Counted from the stretch's first letter, positions 32,640-44,952 are shown. The stretch is 64,000 bases of DNA from Batillaria attramentaria (GCA_018292915.2 JACVVK020000287.1:392501-456500); one strand, 5' to 3'. The notes: generated by a model from the sequence alone, not told the origin. A program made the numbers and translations.

Positions 32640-32957
32640 GTCACACACACCCCGTCACACACACATACAGAGAGAAGACTCGGAGATAGAGAGCGAGACA
32701 GTCAAGTATTACTGAACTGATTTGAAATCAATGTTTATATAGGAGGGCCCCGTTAAACATTGCCTGTGGTGCTCTTGTTTGGTAAGTTTCAACGCCGATT
32801 TTGTTGTTGTTGTTGACAGAAATGTTTAAACCAACAAATACTGGCAACTCAGACAGTCACGTAGTGCAGTGTTTCCATGACAACGTGTTAATAAGGTAAC
32901 ACACCAGCATTTGGCAGCTTGACATCTGGCATGGGATCACTTCAGCTCAAGTGACAC

Positions 32958-33132
32958 GGGTGGGGGTGGGTGTTTGGGGGTTTAACGTCCTTTTCCACCA
33001 CACAGGGTGATATCAAAGACGGGGCAACGATGAAAAAGCCAGCACAAAATAATATCTGGCCCCAGCCGGGATCGAACTCACGACCCGAGCATTAGAAGTC
33101 CAACGCTCTACCATTCGACCACCCCGGCTTCC
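32958..33132 (-). mobile_element. SINE-B copy with 15-bp target duplication
   Basis: Complete minus-strand copy from GGGAAGCCGGGGTGGTCGAA to the GTTTAACGTCC end. CAGCTCAAGTGACAC (32943-32957) and CAGCTCAAATGACAC (33133-33147) flank it, one mismatch in 15. The body contains a small insertion (AATAATATC) relative to the consensus AAATATTTGG. Confidence 0.92.
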
Positions 33133-33280
33133 CAGCTCAAATGACACAGCGATGCATACATTAAAACAATGTGAGACGGAATCCCGTTCCAGCAGTGTTA
33201 ATTGTTTTCCGCGGACTTTCGAAATTGCCCGTATCACTGGCAACGAGATCAGCATTTGAATGAGGTATGCCAAAACTGAG

Positions 33281-33282
<2 letters not shown>

Positions 33283-33368
<86 letters not shown>
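33283..33368 (+). repeat. Compound (CA)n(GA)n
   Basis: (CA)n at 33283-33338 runs directly into (GA)n. A long C run (33512-33550) with a short A run lies 150 bp further on. Confidence 0.95.
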
Positions 33369-33370
<2 letters not shown>

Positions 33371-33939
33371 AGAGAGAGCTCAGACTCGCCACTCAGCCGG
33401 CGAGACTTAGTATTTTGGCACACAAACAACATCTGCCACCGTCATCTGGCCAGGACCAAAACCCCCGCCAACCTCTTCAGTCTTGCGAAAAACACCCCTC
33501 TATCCCCCTTCCCCCCCCCCCCCCTGCCCCCCCCCCCCCCCCCCCCCCCCAAAAAAAAAGTACCCATAACACACTCAGGCCACCGTCAGCTCTATGCTTA
33601 CACTTACGCTTCGCCGTCATCTGGCGGGGACCAAAACCTCAGCCTCAGTCCGGTCATCACAGGAAATTTGGTCCAGCGCACATGTGCTTCTCATTACCAG
33701 CAAAGCTGAATTATTAATGCTTACAACTAAGAGAGAATGGCCAACAATAGTCAGGCTCGATCGTCATTAGACCACGGGAAGCAAGGTCAGTTGTGAGAGG
33801 AGGGGGTATTGGAGGCCAGGGTAGGTTGTGGATTACTTTCTGTGGACACCCACCGCCGCGACCCGGTTGTTTAATGTATGTAGACGAAGCTCAGTCACAG
33901 CAAGTTCCAAGGTCCGACGGATGAGCTCTGCTGGAAGCT

Positions 33940-34172
33940 AAAATGCTGGGGACATATCTAGGGACACTGACTGGGAACCCGGCACAGTGATATGTCCCTT
34001 CGCACCACGTGATTGTAACGTGTTCATGTCCAGTGGCGGTGTGACAGAATGCGTGTGATTTACTTGAGCGTGCGTGCTGGGGGGTTAAATTCGCGGCGCT
34101 TTGAGCCGATTCAAGAAAATGGGTAAAGCGCCTATACAATAGTCAGTTATCATCATCATCATCATCATTATA
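33940..34172 (+). mobile_element. Dispersed repeat E copy 2, retroelement-like 3' end
   Basis: CCTTCGCACCACGTGATTGT, GAATGCGTGTGATTTACTTG, TTCGCGGCGCTTTGAGCCGA and GGGTAAAGCGCCTATACAAT match the 26.1 kb copy in reverse. It ends in (ATC)n rather than (ATT)n. Confidence 0.65.
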
Positions 34173-35660
34173 TGTTAGTGACTTTTATAGACACACTGAG
34201 AACCGGAAACTACTGGGGACAATACTGTCTACGTGTATGTGTTTAGAAAAATTCATTTGTGGACACCGGCAAGCAAAGCTCTTGGCTTGAACCTGCATCG
34301 CTTTCACTTTCAGGACGCATTTTACGCGATGCTGTCTTGATCTTCGTTTGTTTTTGTGTATTTGTTTTGAAAAAAAAAAGAACCTTTCTCAAGATACCTT
34401 TCCATTTCAAGTAGCCTGAAACTCTTTCAGTTTAGTAATAGTCAGGAAGTGCCTTCTCTGATGAAATGACTGGAACAAGCACTGTCAGTTGTGCCCTAGA
34501 TATAACCAGAGTCGGTTACAGAGCGGTATTAGCTTCCGGGTCATGTAGTAACAACTCGGCTAAATACAGTAGAAAATCTTTGCCCCTTTTAAAATTTGTG
34601 TGCAGAGTAAAAAATGGCAATCTGGTGCTTTTTGTTGGCTTTGTAAACAAGTTTCATGCCAGGTAATAGTAAAAGTAGGGGAAAATGAGGCTGGCTTGTG
34701 GACTATTAAATTTTGTATTCATGCGCGGCTGGCACAGGAGCCAGCAGACGACCGTGGAATGAGGGGGTATGTGGTCGCTACCAACATTGCCAAAAAATAT
34801 TGGAATTTGTTGAAATTTACTCTACACATGAGTCTATGGCTGCCTGATTTTTGTGAATTTTTTGGTGAATTTTAAAGCATTTCTAGGGTGTCATCTGCAA
34901 CGTTATGTGTAAGAGGAATATATAGCGTTTTCCTCCAAATTTGCATCTGTGTTACGTAGCCGTTTGACTACCGACCAGGGAACGCGCACAAACGCCTTCT
35001 CTGAAAGTCAAACCTTTCGCATAGCACTTCAAACCTTTTGCCTGGTACTTCGTAACTTGTGTCCCTCGACCACATGCATCCTGCAGCGCCAGTCAACATC
35101 GTATATTGCAGCTTATTAACACCCGCTGGCGTACGTTCACGCTCATTGCACAAAGAATCCGGTTTCCCATCCCCCTAAGCCAGGGTATGAGGGGGGAAAA
35201 ACCTGCTGTGGCTCAGTCTCGGGAAAGTATGCAGGAAGAAGCGGCAAAGCAAGAACACCTGATACTGATGCGTGTGTGCGTGCGTTTGAAATTGATGACT
35301 TAATCTGGAGGATTTCTGGGTGTGCAAGAAACCGAATGACAGGATTATATTGCAATTTGGGTCTGGGAAAAACATGTGGTACACTGGAGGGACGGCAAAC
35401 CATAAACCTGCGCAGCTGTGTCTCCAATCTACTTAATCGTCGTCAGGTTAAGGGTTTGTTTGCTTTCGTTTACTCCCGGAAAGATTTTTTTCTTTAATTT
35501 CAAGTGGAGTGTTATAAACTAGTTTAGATCGTTTGCAACAACAAATTTAAAACAAGATATTTTGGGATTTTATTTTTGTTTCCACTAGAAAAGGCTAAAA
35601 GGCTATTTTAAATCGTCTGCAGCTACAAAATTGCGGCAAAAAAGGGAAATTTCTTTTTTC
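34173..35660. other. Unique sequence, no feature supported
   Basis: Mixed sequence without repeats; frames up to 94 codons lack motifs. It ends at the SINE-A target site. Confidence 0.6.
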
Positions 35661-35676
35661 AAAAATCGGATTAATT

Positions 35677-36165
35677 ACCGGTCCCCGTAGTGTTGTAGCA
35701 CTTCGGACCATGGACCGGGAGACCCGGGTTCGAGTCCCAGCCGAGGCAAGTGGGATTTTTCCTACCTAGGTCGGCTCCTACGCAGAGCGGGTGTGCTATG
35801 GGCCCAATGCCATGGGGAGGCTGTTGCCACATAGCCAATATTCGCCCACTTCACGGGTACGACTTTGGGGGTGCTTTCCTTGATATGACACGTCTTATAA
35901 TGTGGATGATTACACGGCTGGCACCGCAGGTGCCGTAGTTCCCGGGCCCGGTTAATGCCGGGACATTTATGATAGGCAGCGTGGAATGCGGCCCTGTCCC
36001 GCAGTCCCAAACCACACGGACCTCCATAGCATCATCTTACCATCTTCCTCATCTCCATCATCATGCGTAATAAAAATTGCCCCAGCTTGCGAGCCCTCCG
36101 TGGATTCCACCGATGACCTTGGAGGAACACCACTGCAACTGGCAAAAAAAGAGTTGGGGCAGAAT
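35677..36165 (+). mobile_element. SINE-A copy 2, full length, with 15-bp target duplication
   Basis: Same family and orientation as the 3.5 kb copy: the head CCCCGTAGTGTTGTAGCACT, B box GGGTTCGAGTCCC, GGTCGGCTCCTACGCAGAGC core and CATCATCTTACCATC 3' region are all present. AAAATCGGATTAATT occurs immediately before (35662-35676) and after (36166-36180) with no mismatch, so this insertion is well defined and fairly young. It ends in GCAAAAAAAGAGTTGGGGC followed by a short A-rich tail. Confidence 0.92.
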
Positions 36166-36180
36166 AAAATCGGATTAATT

Positions 36181-37549
36181 CGTTTTGCAGTCAGAAACTG
36201 GAATCAGGTAAACACCACAAGGCAAACACCACACGACCTTCAGAGCACAGTGTTCGAAGATGGACCTGAAAAATATACCTTTTGGAACGTGTAATTCAAC
36301 CCTGTACTTGTATAGAGAACTCAAAACATCCAACCAGAATTCCCGCAGAATGTTTGAAACCGATAGTTGCTGGACACATTTCGATTACTGTATATTCAAA
36401 CGAAAGAAAGACGAGAAAGATCTACCTTGAAGATGTACCTTAAAGCAGTATGGTTGTTGTTTTTGTTGCTGCTGCTGTTGTTGTTGCTGTTGTTGTTGTT
36501 GTTTACTCTATTGTCGCTTTGACGACGCGCTCCGCTTTATCTTTGAATGCCCGAAGTACAACGCAGACAGGCAAAGGTCCATACCTATCATACCTATCAC
36601 ATTCCGAAGACCAATGTCAACTTTTACATTTTGTCTAGTGATGTCCGTGGATATGTCAAAGAAATCCAAGCTAGATCTAGCCAAGCTTATTATTTTAGTA
36701 TTATTTATGAAATCGTATATTAGATCACTAGGCCAGCATCAACTTGTTCTCTTTGATAGACATACGAAAGTGATCCCGTATAAACTTATCGCCGAAAATC
36801 TTTAGCGACTCTGACCACCGGCCAAGCCACCTACTCTAAACTTCGCCCGATGACATCTGAAAAGCACTGTTCCGATTTTCACTCAGTGAGTATCAGTATC
36901 AACCCACCGCCGTTTAGTTTTCTTTCCTTCAGGCTGAAACCGATGCCATGATGGGGAGAATATCATGTAATGACTCCAGACAAAAACAACCCTTCGCTCC
37001 GTTTTTGGCGCTCGGCGGGTGGTTTTGTTGTTAAATTGTCATGTGATGGCTCGGAAAATGAAGGCGCCGTAATCGTGGCGTGGTCTCGTTTCATTGATTT
37101 GCCCTTTGCATAGGAAATGTCAGTGCTATGGGGGGAAAAATATAGCGGTAAAAATTCCACGTGCATGAGGAGAAAAGCACATAACTGATGAAGGTCGTGG
37201 GATATGCTGTGGTTCGTGTGAACGCTGAGCCATAGAAGAACCTGGCCATCCCTGCTTTCCGGGTTTGTGTAATGTGTACCTGTAATTACGCTGACTTCCG
37301 GGTGGGGTCTTTTGCATCCGCATTGCATTGTTGCCTGTTGTTCTTGTCCGCTCTCATTAATGTTCTCTCTCAATGACTTTTGGGTTTGAATCACGTGTCG
37401 TTTTGTAGATAACTAGTTTCAAGTTCATTGCAATGGTAGTCAGTCATCACTAAGAAATACCGAAGATCAACGTTCTCTGTGATGAGGTTTCGGACGTTAA
37501 ATGTTGTGCACCTGGTTTCATGTGTCTTTTATTTCAGCCTCGGTTGAAA

Positions 37550-37550
<1 letters not shown>
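36181..37550. other. Unique sequence with one (GTT/GCT)n tract
   Basis: Apart from the triplet tract at 36454-36502, nothing recognised. A 143-codon minus frame at 36963-37394 has no motif that I know. Confidence 0.55.
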
Positions 37551-37551
<1 letters not shown>

Positions 37552-37591
<40 letters not shown>

Positions 37592-37779
37592 ACGTAGAAT
37601 AGCAGGACAGCTTGTAAGACAGGCAGCAATGCCTAAATGCTCAATGCTGAACAAAAAACGTTTCATCATCATCATCATCTCTCTGTCTTTCTGTCTGTGT
37701 CTCTGTCTGTCTGTCCGGCTGTCTCTCTCTTCCCCCCCCCCCACCCCTCCTCCACCTCCTCTTCCCCTCCCGCCCTCCC

Positions 37780-37851
<72 letters not shown>
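37552..37851 (+). repeat. (CT)n, (ATC)n, pyrimidine-rich and (CA)n tracts
   Basis: (CT)n at 37554-37590, (ATC)n at 37665-37680, a C/T-only stretch at 37681-37780 and (CA)n at 37783-37851. The C/T-only stretch could form triplex DNA. Confidence 0.93.
37596..37684 (+). mobile_element. Retroelement 3' tail with (ATC)n
   Basis: ACAGCTTGTAAGACAGGCAG, CAATGCCTAAATGC and AAAAACGTTTCATCATCATC match the 45.5 kb tail; here the simple tail is (ATC)n. A (CT)n tract lies directly upstream. Confidence 0.5.
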
Positions 37852-37854
<3 letters not shown>

Positions 37855-38365
37855 GTGGAGAGAAATCGTCTTATCTGTTCCACACTTTCCTTCATTGACC
37901 TTTAACATGACTTGAAGAATGAATCCAAGTCAACGATTCTAGGCAAGCCGTGCCTCGTGTTGCGGTCACGTGCGCAGACATTTATGGGGTAACTGATGTG
38001 AGACATTTTCGTGACGTTAGACTCCTTCGAATAGCACTTCTAAGGTTGTTTGTTTCCAGTTTTTGCCAGCGTGGAAAAATAATCTACTCCATCCTGCCCA
38101 GTTCTTGAATTTTTCCCCCTGCCCGGAATTCTTACAACGTAAATCGTGACATTAAAACAACAGTGTCAACGTTTTTTGGTGGCAGATGATATCGAATACT
38201 GGACAACATTGGACGGGCAAGACTTTTTATTGTAAGCATTTAAAAGCATTATTTCGCTATAAATTTCTTCTGAAAACGTCAAGCAAATTTTGCTTTTCTT
38301 TTTCATGCTCTTCTATTGCACTCTTTGTCTTTTTCATTCTAATTTTATTTTATTGTGGCTTCTTT

Positions 38366-38366
<1 letters not shown>

Positions 38367-38418
<52 letters not shown>

Positions 38419-38620
38419 GAGGAGGATAAAACGGTAAAAGTTTTTACCACAACAAAAACCTGAATGTCAGTTTGCATGACTGCCACCGCTAGAACTACAT
38501 AAAAAGACCCCCCCCCCCCCCCCTTTCAAAAAACAAATCAACATAATTATACTGGAACAGAGAGAGAGAGAGAGAGAGAGAGAGCTAGACACAGACAGAC
38601 AGACAGACAGACAGATATAG
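38367..38620 (+). repeat. (GA)n, C run, (GA)n and (GACA)n
   Basis: (GA)n at 38369-38412, a C run at 38507-38523, (GA)n at 38559-38584 and (GACA)n at 38591-38614. Confidence 0.93.
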
Positions 38621-39095
38621 AGACATTGGAAGACAATTGTGGAGGTGATTGACTGGTGGTGATGCTGATATCGCGAAATAACTTTCACCAACACTCGTGA
38701 TTTTTCCCCTGTTTATTTAATCCGATCCTCCGATCACGAGCACTTCAAGCCGATCTGCGAGCCAACCGACAAGACCAGAAAGGGGGAGGCTCGTCCTCGC
38801 CCGAGTGAGGCTGATGAATTTTTCACAATGCAATCACTCGTCGACCTGGCGTTCTGTCATTTACACCTAAGTGTTGAAGGCACCTCCTGCTTGTTGCTCG
38901 CGTGTTGTTTGTGGAAAAGAAGTAGATTCAGGTGGCCGTGATAACACAAAGTACATGGGCTTAAAAAAATCGATATTAGATGTGTCATTTTCTCCTCGAT
39001 GCCTCGTTAGTCGTTTTGCAGTCAAGGTTTCCAGATGCGCTATATGCTCTGCGGCTCAGAGAGCCGTCTAGCCGTGTTTACATGCGAGAATACTG

Positions 39096-39312
39096 AGGAG
39101 TTTGAGCAGTTTGACTTTGCATGTCCTGTGTTTCAGCAGTTTCAGTTTGCATGTTCTATCTTTAAGTAGTTCGACTTTCAAAGTCCTGTGTTTGACTTTG
39201 CAAGTCCTGTGTTTGAGCAGTGTGACTTTACAAGTCCTGTATTTAAGCAGTTTGACATTGCATGTCCTGTGTTTAAGCAGTTTCAGTTTGCAAGTGCTAT
39301 CTTTTTGTAGTT
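39096..39312 (+). repeat. About 30-bp tandem repeat, seven diverged copies
   Basis: AGCAGTTTGACTTTGCATGT and CCTGTGTTT recur with changes (CAGTTTCAGTTTGCATG, AAGTAGTTCGACTTTC). The 72-codon frame over it is a repeat translation. Confidence 0.85.
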
Positions 39313-40503
39313 GTACTTAGTTCGTTCATTCTTCGTTTATGGTTTGTTTTCTTACTGTTTGTTTTGCTCTTGTAGTTTTGTCTGTTGTTTGTATTTCCCT
39401 GCGTTTGTATGTTAGGCTGTGTGTCAGTTGACATTACGCATTTTAGGCCTGATACTGTGTATTAATTTTGTATGTCTTGAAATACGTGTCCTGCCTTCCG
39501 TTTTCTCCGTGTTCCTACTTCAAAGCAAGTACCTTCGACGACATTTGTTCCTTGTAGATCACTGAACTGAGTAAAAAAAAAAAGAAAAGAAAAGAAAAAA
39601 GAAATACACCAACCATCTCCACCTCATTTCTCCCCCATTTTCACACAGACCAGCCGGGCAGAATGGAGCAGCTAGCTGATCGACTTACCACGACAACAAC
39701 AGCACAAGATAACCTCAGTGCTGACCCCCCCTAGGGCTGATTGTGCTCACATCCTTGTCAGTATTTCCCCGCACAACTTGAGTCGGGAAAACACTGTGTG
39801 GCGGCTAAGTCAAGACCAGTCTGACATTCGAACAACGCCAGCATACAAATTATCAGGATCAACACAGTTCTTTCTGTTACACTTTCCTCAGGCTCCGAAA
39901 ACTCATTGCAAACCCAGCAGACGGAAACCAATACAAGACCTAGGGGCCTGTTGAATGTGTTGCAGAATAGACATCCCACCAGGGAGGCTGCTGAACAGCA
40001 GGTAGCGTCACTTCCGTGTTTATCAGGAACGAGAACACATGGGTGAAGCGCCCCCGCTCCATTACCTCCCCTGTGGGACGTCGGCCTCTCTCGACCAATC
40101 AGAGATTTTTTTTTTTTTTTTTAATCACTGCCGTCTTGAATCCCAGAGAACGCCATTCGTTACTTCCGTCTTCGTGGTTGCTTTAATTAATTCGGCGGCG
40201 TTAACAATTGACTGTAAAGATTTTTTTGTTTCCTTTTTTTCTGATTTAATTTCTTTGGGGAAGGGTGAGACTGGCTCTACACATGGTCGACCACACAGAG
40301 CTATGCCAGTTCTGATAGTCTGTTGGTGAGGATGTTCTGTGAGGCTGACCCTGAGAGACGGAGAGTTGTTGTAGTCTGATAGTCGGTGTAACGATGCGTG
40401 TACTCTATGGACTGTGATGTACAACAACTCATATTATTGCCTATTATATGCTGGCCAACCCGGAAGGAGTCCGTTATCTATACTCAGTGATTTCCCTTCT
40501 ATT

Positions 40504-40800
40504 GCAGCGTCTATATTGTAAGCCAGAAAGCTGCTTTGTTGATTTTACAGATGCAACAAACTAATATATTATTGTATTTGACTGTACTAGGTATTCCGGT
40601 TATTTGGTTATCATCACGGGTTGTAATTTTTCTTCCAGAGGTGAATAAATAGTCCCTTGTCTCTGACCAACCCGGAACTGATTTCCTGTCTATTGCAGAG
40701 TCTATATTGTAAGCCAGAAAGCTGCTTTGTTGATGTTACAGATGCAACAAACGAATATTATTGTATTTTACTGTACTAGGTATTCTGGTTATTTTTGTTA
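40504..40800 (+). repeat. 191-bp tandem duplication with exon-like features
   Basis: GTCTATATTGTAAGCCAGAA and AGCTGCTTTGTTGAT are repeated 191 bp apart (GCAG at 40504 and 40695), as is CTGTACTAGGTATTC. Each copy follows a pyrimidine-rich tract ending TATTGCAG, an acceptor-like sequence. In that phase copy 2 reads SLYCKPESCFVDVTDATNEY and copy 1 reads RLYCKPESCFVDFTDATN then a stop. No good donor is seen, so a coding role is doubtful. Confidence 0.7.
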
Positions 40801-41640
40801 CTTTGTTTCTCACATATTCAAAGGGCACACAAATTCACGCTGCTTTTTGTCGTTGTTGTTGTTTTCTTTCTTTGGTTTGAAGTTTCATGTAACGTGACCA
40901 CTTCGTGAACATCTCCCATTCTTCCAGGCACAGTTTCTACGGTAACACAATATCGCATCAGGAATACACAATTTATATGGTCTCCTGGGAATGGCTCGCC
41001 CGTCTTTCGTTCTACCGCGTGACAATCTCACATGTAAAGAAAAATCGATCGCGTGGCATCAGCTCATCCCCAGGTTTATGATGAATAGGGTTTACGTCAA
41101 CAGAGCCTGGACCAGAATGAGGCTCATTAAATTTCCCTCCGTCACAAGTATTGTGTGACAGTGATGCTGCAAGCTGCACCAGTTTGTCCCCTGCACGCCT
41201 GACATTAAACGATCGGAGAATGATGTCTTCGGGGCATTTTTCCAAGTGAGAATAAAACTGAAGGTTTGTGCGAGCAATCCGGAGCGGTTCTATGTGTGTG
41301 AAGTCTCCAATGGTGAAACTACGCTCTCACTAATATATTCCAGTTTGAGAGTGATCCACAATTGAATATGCTTCTAATTTTGGATCATCGACGCCAGCGA
41401 AAAGAGAATTGTTGTTTTCTGAGATTTCTCTCTGGCTATTTTTCGAGTGTCGTTTCCGAAGTAGTGATGATTATGATACTGAACATGGACAAACCACCCA
41501 AACCACGAAAATGTCAGTGCTATATACAAGTAAGCTTAAGAAGCGAGAGAGAATGCATTTCATATCGTCCACACTAGGCCGTGGGTCAGCCTGTTGACTG
41601 GTACTGTTGTAATACACACATTCTGATTATTTCTATCTAA

Positions 41641-41931
41641 GGCTGGGTTCGTATGTAACTCGAGGTTAATTTAACCCACGGCTACGGGCCTAGCCCAGAC
41701 TAGGACAAAAGAAACCCCAAAACAAAATTAAATTTTAAAAAAGGAGGCGAAGAAAGAAAGACAAAAATCCTGCTATAACGGCTTAGGCACCTTGCTGGAA
41801 TGGACCCGCTTCCTGATTTAAAACAAAAGGAAAAAAAAACCCAGCAAATTTAACCCTAGAGCTAGTTTAGTTCGAGGTTAGACTCTAACCCGGAGCTAAA
41901 CTCCCTAACCTCGATTTACATGCGGGCCCTG
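41641..41931 (-). mobile_element. MITE-1 copy 3, reverse orientation, 6-bp target duplication with one mismatch
   Basis: 291 bp, opposite orientation to the other copies. It has CGAGGTTAATTTAACCCACG and GGCTACGGGCCTAGCCCAGA at its left, and TAGTTTAGTTCGAGGTTAGA and TTTACATGCGGGCCCTG at its right. ATCTAA (41635-41640) and ATCTAG (41932-41937) flank it, one mismatch. Confidence 0.8.
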
Positions 41932-41944
41932 ATCTAGTCAAACA

Positions 41945-42157
41945 GTGCATCTTAGCACGAAGAGAAAGTTTCATGAAGCGGTACACAAGCAAAGAGATGC
42001 CAGAGAGACTAAGTTTGAATTTGATTTAATTGGCCTAAGCTCTCATTCAAACAGTTTACTGTTTAATCATCTACCAAGACACCTTCGTTTCAAACACCAA
42101 GATTTACTACTTCTACAGTATGCACTCAATCTACCATTATCCGGGAAAAGGTCTTAA
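41945..42157 (+). CDS. Short unidentified open frame next to MITE-1
   Basis: This 70-codon frame starts MHLSTKRKFHEAVHKQRD and ends LNLPLSGKRS, with a basic N-terminal half. It begins 14 nt after the right end of a MITE-1 copy. The phrase FNHLPRHLR faintly recalls the WNxLPxxLR motif near the C-terminus of non-LTR retrotransposon polymerases, but the match is too weak to call. It may be chance. Confidence 0.13.
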   Translation: MHLSTKRKFHEAVHKQRDARETKFEFDLIGLSSHSNSLLFNHLPRHLRFKHQDLLLLQYALNLPLSGKRS

Positions 42158-42390
42158 ACACAATGGATCTCATTACCGCTTAAGCTTTTATTTCAGGTGG
42201 TGGTAGCACTGTTTACCGTCTTCGAACCCAGACTTTTTAGTTTACACAGACAACTCGTAACTAGTTTGTCGCTCACTTGACACGCAACTCAAACTCAGAT
42301 CCTTCAGCGGGGTTTCAAAGACAAACTTTCACAAAGACCCCCACGCTTGAGTGTCCCCCCCCCCCCCCAAAAAAAAAAAAAAAAAAAAAG

Positions 42391-43620
42391 CTAGCTAAGC
42401 TTCCTTGCAGATGCCTGGCGCAGAAATCGTAAAAGACATGTCTGGTTTCGCAGAAGCCATGCCAGGGCAGCCAAGAGGCCGTGAAAGATTTCTGGAGATG
42501 CCACGGGAGTAAAGGCGGACCTTCCCTGTTTTATCGCCGCTTCTGCTACTTCATTATTTCCGCTAGCATCGGCCTCGGCAAATAAAAAGGCGGCTGGATC
42601 GGCTGTTGCACAATATTTTATTAAGCAGATCAAACGTTGCCTGCTCCCTTGCCGCAGCTCCTTCACACAGCCATCTAAACCTTCTCACACAAAGGTCTCT
42701 CCTGCTGCGGAACAAAATACAAAAAAAACCCCAGAAAATGGCAAGCGGTGATTTCTGAAAGCCGGGACCTTTGATAAAAAAACAACTGTTTGTCTCCTGT
42801 TCGATTTGATGCTTAAACTTGTTCAACCAAACACCCTTGTCCACATCAAAGATCGTCTGGCACTGCAGAAGGGCAATTAACGCCACGGTAACCACGGCGG
42901 GGGTCGCATGTCAGAAAATAAAACCTGGGTTTCATTCAAGTTAAGCACTTTCGTAATTAGAAGAACTGTTATTATTTTCTGCTTGCTGTCTTGCTTGTCT
43001 CTTAAATTCTGTAACTGTTTTTGAAGCAGTTTTATAACCACGCAACACAGTTTTCCCATGAGCATAAAACTCGCAGGTAATTTCAAGATGGATTTCAGCT
43101 GCTTAATTATACAGTTCATCATTGTAGTATTTCTTGTGTGGAACTGTGCGATGCCCTAGTAAATTACTTTTCCAAGAATTTAGAATAAGAGCTATAACTG
43201 TCTTTCCTTCTCGAATGTCACCTTAGCGGCTATGTAGCTATAGGTCATATGAAAATGAAGACTTTGGCACAATACTTAAAGTCGTGAACGCAACATTTAG
43301 AGCGGGACATGCTTAGAAAAGAGTTTTTCGTTCAGCATACACATATGTTATAAACTGAAAATAAAACAGCTTAAGTTTATTTTAGCCCAACCGCCAGTAA
43401 CACATCCGGCGGCTTCTGCGTCATTGTTTCTATTCAGAGTTACTTTCTGATCAATCAACACGAATGATTGTAAGTGTGACATCCATACCGAACTCAGGTC
43501 AAACTAAAGTCGAAATGTGGGCCTATGACACACACTGTTCAAAGCCAAACTTGATCAAAGCGCTTACCAGGTGATTTGTGCACCAAAACCACCATTCATG
43601 GCATTGTGTCAAGTCTTAGT
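42391..43620. other. Mostly unique sequence with overlapping minus frames
   Basis: Minus frames at 42391-42666 (91 codons) and 42563-42895 (110 codons) overlap and have mixed composition, for example ASPEIFHGLLAALAWLLRNQ. No family, splice site or repeat bias was recognised. A C run and A run sit at 42355-42390. Confidence 0.4.
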
Positions 43621-43624
43621 GATA

Positions 43625-43629
43625 TAATA

Positions 43630-43694
<65 letters not shown>

Positions 43695-43849
43695 AGAATG
43701 GGTGTTTAAAGACGCTCTACCTTTCGCAGGAGTTCAGAGCGCCTTACAATCAAAACACCCAGAAACACACACAACATGCCTTCACACATTCATTTAACTA
43801 CAAACACATCATGCGCAGGATCATACACATGCTGCTCTGCGGCCCCCGG

Positions 43850-43916
<67 letters not shown>

Positions 43917-44125
43917 CCAGCAAGATGATCAGTAATGGTTGAGGGCAGTTATTGGTAGAGGGCAGTGAAGAGGTAGGTTTTCAGTTTTTTTGTGTTGTTG
44001 TTGTTGTTGTTGTTGTTGTTAGGGACGGTTTTGTGTCTGCACATATCTGGTTGATGCTGGGAGATCATTCCAACAAGTCGGTCCCTGGTGTGAATAACTA
44101 CGCTGACCAAAGGTCTTCGTTTTGA
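43625..44125 (-). mobile_element. LINE 3' end with readable ORF2 C-terminus, (CAT)n tail
   Basis: On the minus strand 44117 to 44019 reads KTFGQRSYSHQGPTCWNDLP followed by ASTRYVQTQNRP and a stop. After an expanded (AAC)n a shifted frame gives KKLKTYLFTALYQ and a stop, which matches the usual C-terminal KTxLF segment. So the coding end is broken by a triplet expansion and a frame shift. A (CA)n tract sits in the 3' UTR and (ATC)n forms the tail. Confidence 0.78.
43627..43914 (+). repeat. (GAT)n and (CA)n in a LINE 3' end
   Basis: (ATG)n of about 22 units (43630-43695) gives the poly-Met frame, and (CA)n lies at 43854-43914. Both are inside the LINE 3' region described separately. Confidence 0.95.
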
Positions 44126-44855
44126 ATTGTTTAGTATCAGAGGCATGCCTCAAATTCCTTGCTGGCGTAATATTACTTCAAATCTAGTCCAGCGTAATGA
44201 TGGTCATACGGTTTGTGGGCATGTTATTTGTTTTATTAATAGGACCCAGGGTCACGACCTATCAACGACTTCGACCTGCATAGGGACACTGCTTCAGCTT
44301 CCTCAGTGTAGACTATACAATGCAAACCGGCCGCACATAACTAAACATCCGCACTCGGTTTGAGTGGCTAGTGTTTATACGAAGCAGCTTCCAGACGGGG
44401 GTAACTGGAGATGCGTTGTTGAGTTCCGTGCCAGCCGGAAGCTGTACAAAACAGGCTGGATGTATTTGGATGGAATCCACAACAATAATGAAGATTTACC
44501 GTCATAACTGGATCTAATCACGCGACAGGCCTTTCCATACTGACACACAGCACAACGACAGGAACACTGACATTCTGTCTGTCAGAAAGAGTCCTTTCTG
44601 TAAACGAGAAGTGCTTGTTTCAAAACAGTATCTCCTTGTATGACTCGACGTGCAGGCTGTCCAAACTGCAGCCAGTGTTCATGTACTTTAATAAGGCTGA
44701 AGTGATCGATGCACAGTTTTGGCGGTGGTAATGTTGCCTGTGACACCGTGCGCGGATGTACTCTGTTGTCCAGACCGGCTTGTACACAAGTTCAAGGCGA
44801 AGACATCGATGACTGATATGTTTGATGCTGGCATCAAAGCTTATCTCACACACTG

Positions 44856-44857
<2 letters not shown>

Positions 44858-44949
<92 letters not shown>
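44858..44949 (+). repeat. Compound (TG)n(GA)n
   Basis: About 26 TG units followed by about 20 GA units. Confidence 0.95.

Positions 44950-44952
<3 letters not shown>

Noticed and set aside
43576..43797. Poly-Met protein
   Set aside because: Product of a (GAT)n tail of a LINE end.
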